Shown: piece after piece, positions 44,299 through 46,454 of the stretch
Position numbering within the stretch: position 1 is the first letter of the stretch
Layout: each line of letters begins with the position of its first letter
Assembly (NCBI GenBank): GCA_031417835.1
Contig: JANOWJ010000105.1
Coordinates: 1 to 46,454, forward strand
Direction: 5' to 3'
DNA: 46,454 bases
Source: JADJLQ01 sp031417835
GTDB taxonomy: Bacteria; Bacteroidota; Bacteroidia; Chitinophagales; Saprospiraceae
Notes under the pieces: model-generated
Told to the model about the DNA's origin: nothing
What the model saw: only the letters and a program-made list of their open reading frames with translations
Database searches by the model: none
Translations under genes and position numbers: made by a program

Positions 44299-45912
44299 AT
44301 GAAAAAAATATATTTAAGCCTTATCGTTTCTTGTTATGCATTTGCAGGCTACACACAACAAAATCTACCCGTCGATATCATACAGGTAGTCAAAGATTTT
44401 GATGCTCGACTGGATGAGACGGAACGCGTTAAAATCAATCCAACTATCCCTGCTGCAGATACTTCGCTTTTAAAGTATAGGTATTTAGTCAATCCGGGTA
44501 TTCAGGAATTAAAATATGGGGCGCCTCAAATCCGGCCATTGGCAGTGAAGCCAGCTGAGCCCATCCCAGTCTATCCATTTTATCTAAAAGCAGGCTATGG
44601 TATACCTCAGCAAGCCTACGGAAGGGTATCCTACAGTTTTAAAAATGATGAACGAACTAAAATAGGTGTGGACCTCAATCATCTTAGTGCAAACAATAAA
44701 GAAAACAAGGCTCAACGATTTTTTGAAAATGAGCTCAAAGGGCATCTCTTTTATTTGACGGAGGAGGGATTGGCGATACAAGGGGATGCCCTTGTGAGCA
44801 AAGATCGCTATTATCACTTCGGCCACTATGTACAGAATCCCGGAAGTACGACCGGTGAAAATCTTTTAAAGCATGACTATGACTTGGTAGAAGTAGGCGC
44901 AAAACTTTTTAACCCCAAGATTAGCAACATTGGGGTGAATTATTTCGCCGCCCTCAATCTATCCGCTTTGGTAGATAACTATTCAACAAATGAAAAAAGC
45001 GCCAATCTCCACCTCGGAGTAACCAAATGGATCAAAGAAAGACACTCTATTGGAGTAGAATTAGGCACCGATTTTACCTCACTTAAAGATTCGTCCACTT
45101 CACAAAAACTGAATAATTTTTTCATTTTACCATCTGTTGGTATTCATGGCAAATCGTTTTCCATCAAAGGTGGTCTGCGAGTGACCTCACACGCTGAAGA
45201 GATCGCTTTGTTCCCTGTAGTGCATATTAGTGGCAGCATATCCGGCAATCAGTTGATGATCATCGCAGGGGCTGATGGAGGACTTAATAAAAATAATTAT
45301 CGGACTTTAAGTGATTACAATCCTTTTATCACAAATATCCCAACCATCCTAAATACAGAACAGTCGCTTTATTATCTGGGGATCAAAGGATCGGCTAAGA
45401 CTTTAGAGTATGATGCCCGAATAGGTTACAAAATCAATAAAAATCTTCCATTATTTATATTAAAAACCAAAGATTTTAGTCGATTTGACATCTTATACAG
45501 AGACATCAATATGTTTCACTCGACCGCTTCTTTGACCTTCAGGCCCACTAAATCCATAGTTGTCAATGGAGCCGTCAACAAAAACTTTTTTAATAAGGGT
45601 GTAGAAGCCCAAGCATGGGGGCTGCCATCGCTAGAAGTCAATGGCTCTGTACAATATCAATCTTTAAATAAAAAGTTGTTATTGACTGCGGAGACATTTA
45701 TCAATGATGCTATACCTTTTAAAGACGATCTTAATAATACGGGCAAATCACAATTACTCTTAGACATCAGTTTAGGAGCAGATTACCACATCACTAAAAA
45801 CTTTGGTTTTTTTGTACAAGCTAATAATCTAGCAAATAGCATATGGAGGCGTTGGTACCAATACCCGACTTTTGGCATCAATGCCGTAGGAGGTATTACT
45901 GTAAAGTTTTAA
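44299..45912 (+). CDS. Outer-membrane beta-barrel protein, TonB-receptor-like without plug
   Basis: The 537-residue protein has a signal peptide (KIYLSLIVSCYAFAGYTQ) and a short N-terminal extension. A run of alternating-hydrophobicity strands follows from about residue 95 (YLKAGYGIPQQAYGRVSYSF, KIGVDLNHLS, LHLGVTKWIKERHSIGVELG) to a terminal aromatic strand GINAVGGITVKF. No plug domain or TonB box is visible. It is 21 bases downstream of the TPR gene. I read it as an outer-membrane channel or anchor; substrate unknown. Confidence 0.75.
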   Translation: MKKIYLSLIVSCYAFAGYTQQNLPVDIIQVVKDFDARLDETERVKINPTIPAADTSLLKYRYLVNPGIQELKYGAPQIRPLAVKPAEPIPVYPFYLKAGYGIPQQAYGRVSYSFKNDERTKIGVDLNHLSANNKENKAQRFFENELKGHLFYLTEEGLAIQGDALVSKDRYYHFGHYVQNPGSTTGENLLKHDYDLVEVGAKLFNPKISNIGVNYFAALNLSALVDNYSTNEKSANLHLGVTKWIKERHSIGVELGTDFTSLKDSSTSQKLNNFFILPSVGIHGKSFSIKGGLRVTSHAEEIALFPVVHISGSISGNQLMIIAGADGGLNKNNYRTLSDYNPFITNIPTILNTEQSLYYLGIKGSAKTLEYDARIGYKINKNLPLFILKTKDFSRFDILYRDINMFHSTASLTFRPTKSIVVNGAVNKNFFNKGVEAQAWGLPSLEVNGSVQYQSLNKKLLLTAETFINDAIPFKDDLNNTGKSQLLLDISLGADYHITKNFGFFVQANNLANSIWRRWYQYPTFGINAVGGITVKF

Positions 45913-45938
45913 ACCTACAGTAATAGACAAGATCACAA

Positions 45939-46454
45939 TTAGTGAGCTACATACATCACTTCCTTGACTGCCTTTATTACTTTGGCAGGATTTGGCAGCC
46001 ATTCATCGACCAAAGTTGGAGCATAGGGAATAGATGTGTCAGCCGGATTGACTCTGACGACAGGAGCATCCAAATAATCAAATGCATGGCGCTGAATTTC
46101 ATACGTGACTTCAGAGCTTACCCCTGCAAAGGGCCAGGCTTCATCGACTACGACGAGTCTGTTGGTTTTTTTCACGGATTCGACTATGGTCTTATAATCT
46201 AGCGGTCTGATGGTTCTCAGGTCGATGACTTCTGCTTCGATGCCTTCTTTCGCCAATTCTTCTGCAGCTTTTTTAACCACTTCTATCATTTTATTATACG
46301 ATACGATGGTCACATGACTACCTACTCGACGAATGGCAGCCTTCCCTATTGGTACCAAATATTCACCATCCGGTACTTCCCCTTTCAGTCCATATAAGAT
46401 CTCTGATTCCATAAAACATACCGGGTCGTTATCCCGAATAGCCGATTTTAAAAG
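45939..46454 (-). CDS. pdhB: Pyruvate dehydrogenase E1 component, beta subunit (5' end outside window)
   Basis: The frame is open to the right edge (LLKSAIRDNDPVCFMESEI precedes the first ATG in the window), so the start lies outside. The 171 visible residues match the C-terminal part of E1 beta: ESEILYGLKGEVPDGEY, GSHVTIVSYNKMIE, AEVIDLRTIRPLD, LVVVDEAWPFAGVSSEV, and the tail RVNPADTSIPYAPTLVDEWL. This half binds the alpha subunit and lipoyl-E2; the TPP-contacting part is mostly upstream. A branched-chain 2-oxoacid dehydrogenase beta subunit is a less likely alternative. Confidence 0.93.
   Translation of the reverse strand, partial: LLKSAIRDNDPVCFMESEILYGLKGEVPDGEYLVPIGKAAIRRVGSHVTIVSYNKMIEVVKKAAEELAKEGIEAEVIDLRTIRPLDYKTIVESVKKTNRLVVVDEAWPFAGVSSEVTYEIQRHAFDYLDAPVVRVNPADTSIPYAPTLVDEWLPNPAKVIKAVKEVMYVAH

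Overview
The window reads as a chromosomal segment of a free-living Bacteroidota bacterium, most likely a Saprospiria-type relative; the class is inferred, the phylum is well supported. Pointers are a moderate-to-low GC content, type IX secretion (T9SS) signals (a gliding-motility-type C-terminal domain on a very large PKD protein at 32139-37676 and a type A sorting tail on the 40078-41016 product), a TonB-dependent receptor, lipoprotein signals ending in SC, starts without Shine-Dalgarno sequences, and promoters matching the Bacteroidota form TTG-N19..21-TAnnTTTG, clearest upstream of tRNA genes. No phage, insertion sequence, CRISPR array or rRNA was seen.

Left part (1-17.7 kb): the end of an M16 zinc peptidase; a decayed spacer with a T9SS-tail remnant; a CPD photolyase; an operon of an OmpA-like protein and a 1127-residue membrane-anchored coiled coil ending in two H3TH domains; a short candidate small RNA with a strong terminator; folK overlapping a deoxynucleoside kinase; a PVC-type haem/propeller lipoprotein followed by a Tat-exported sugar-isomerase-like protein; RidA overlapping a PLP-dependent dehydratase, an enzyme/detoxifier pair; a leftward pair of Lol/FtsX-type permease and HELVH protein; and tyrS.

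Middle (17.7-23.6 kb): a YggS-type PLP protein, a leftward tRNA cluster (Pro-GGG, Pro-CGG, Val-GAC), a structured rightward RNA that resembles 6S RNA in size and layout, a secreted FG-GAP/CxxCH protein, and tRNA-Arg(TCG), whose terminator overlaps the start codon of that FG-GAP gene. A GNAT, ribH and metallo-beta-lactamase-fold operon follows rightward.

The most unusual region is 23.0-31.5 kb. A leftward group encodes a vanadium-haloperoxidase-like (PAP2 superfamily) lipoprotein, a YwqK/MORN-like lipoprotein, a FecA-like TonB-dependent receptor and an FMN reductase. Divergent from it is a two-component system in which the histidine kinase reads in frame into a second complete haloperoxidase-like domain, joined through what looks like a lipoprotein signal peptide. 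All vanadate-site residues are conserved in both copies. An out-of-frame TAA just before the internal ATG suggests that a one-base deletion, natural or a sequence error, may have created the fusion.

Right part (31.5-46.5 kb): a YigZ/IMPACT protein, the giant PKD adhesin, coaE, ornithine aminotransferase, a small T9SS-exported protein, a TPR protein paired with an outer-membrane beta-barrel protein, and the C-terminal part of pyruvate dehydrogenase E1 beta.
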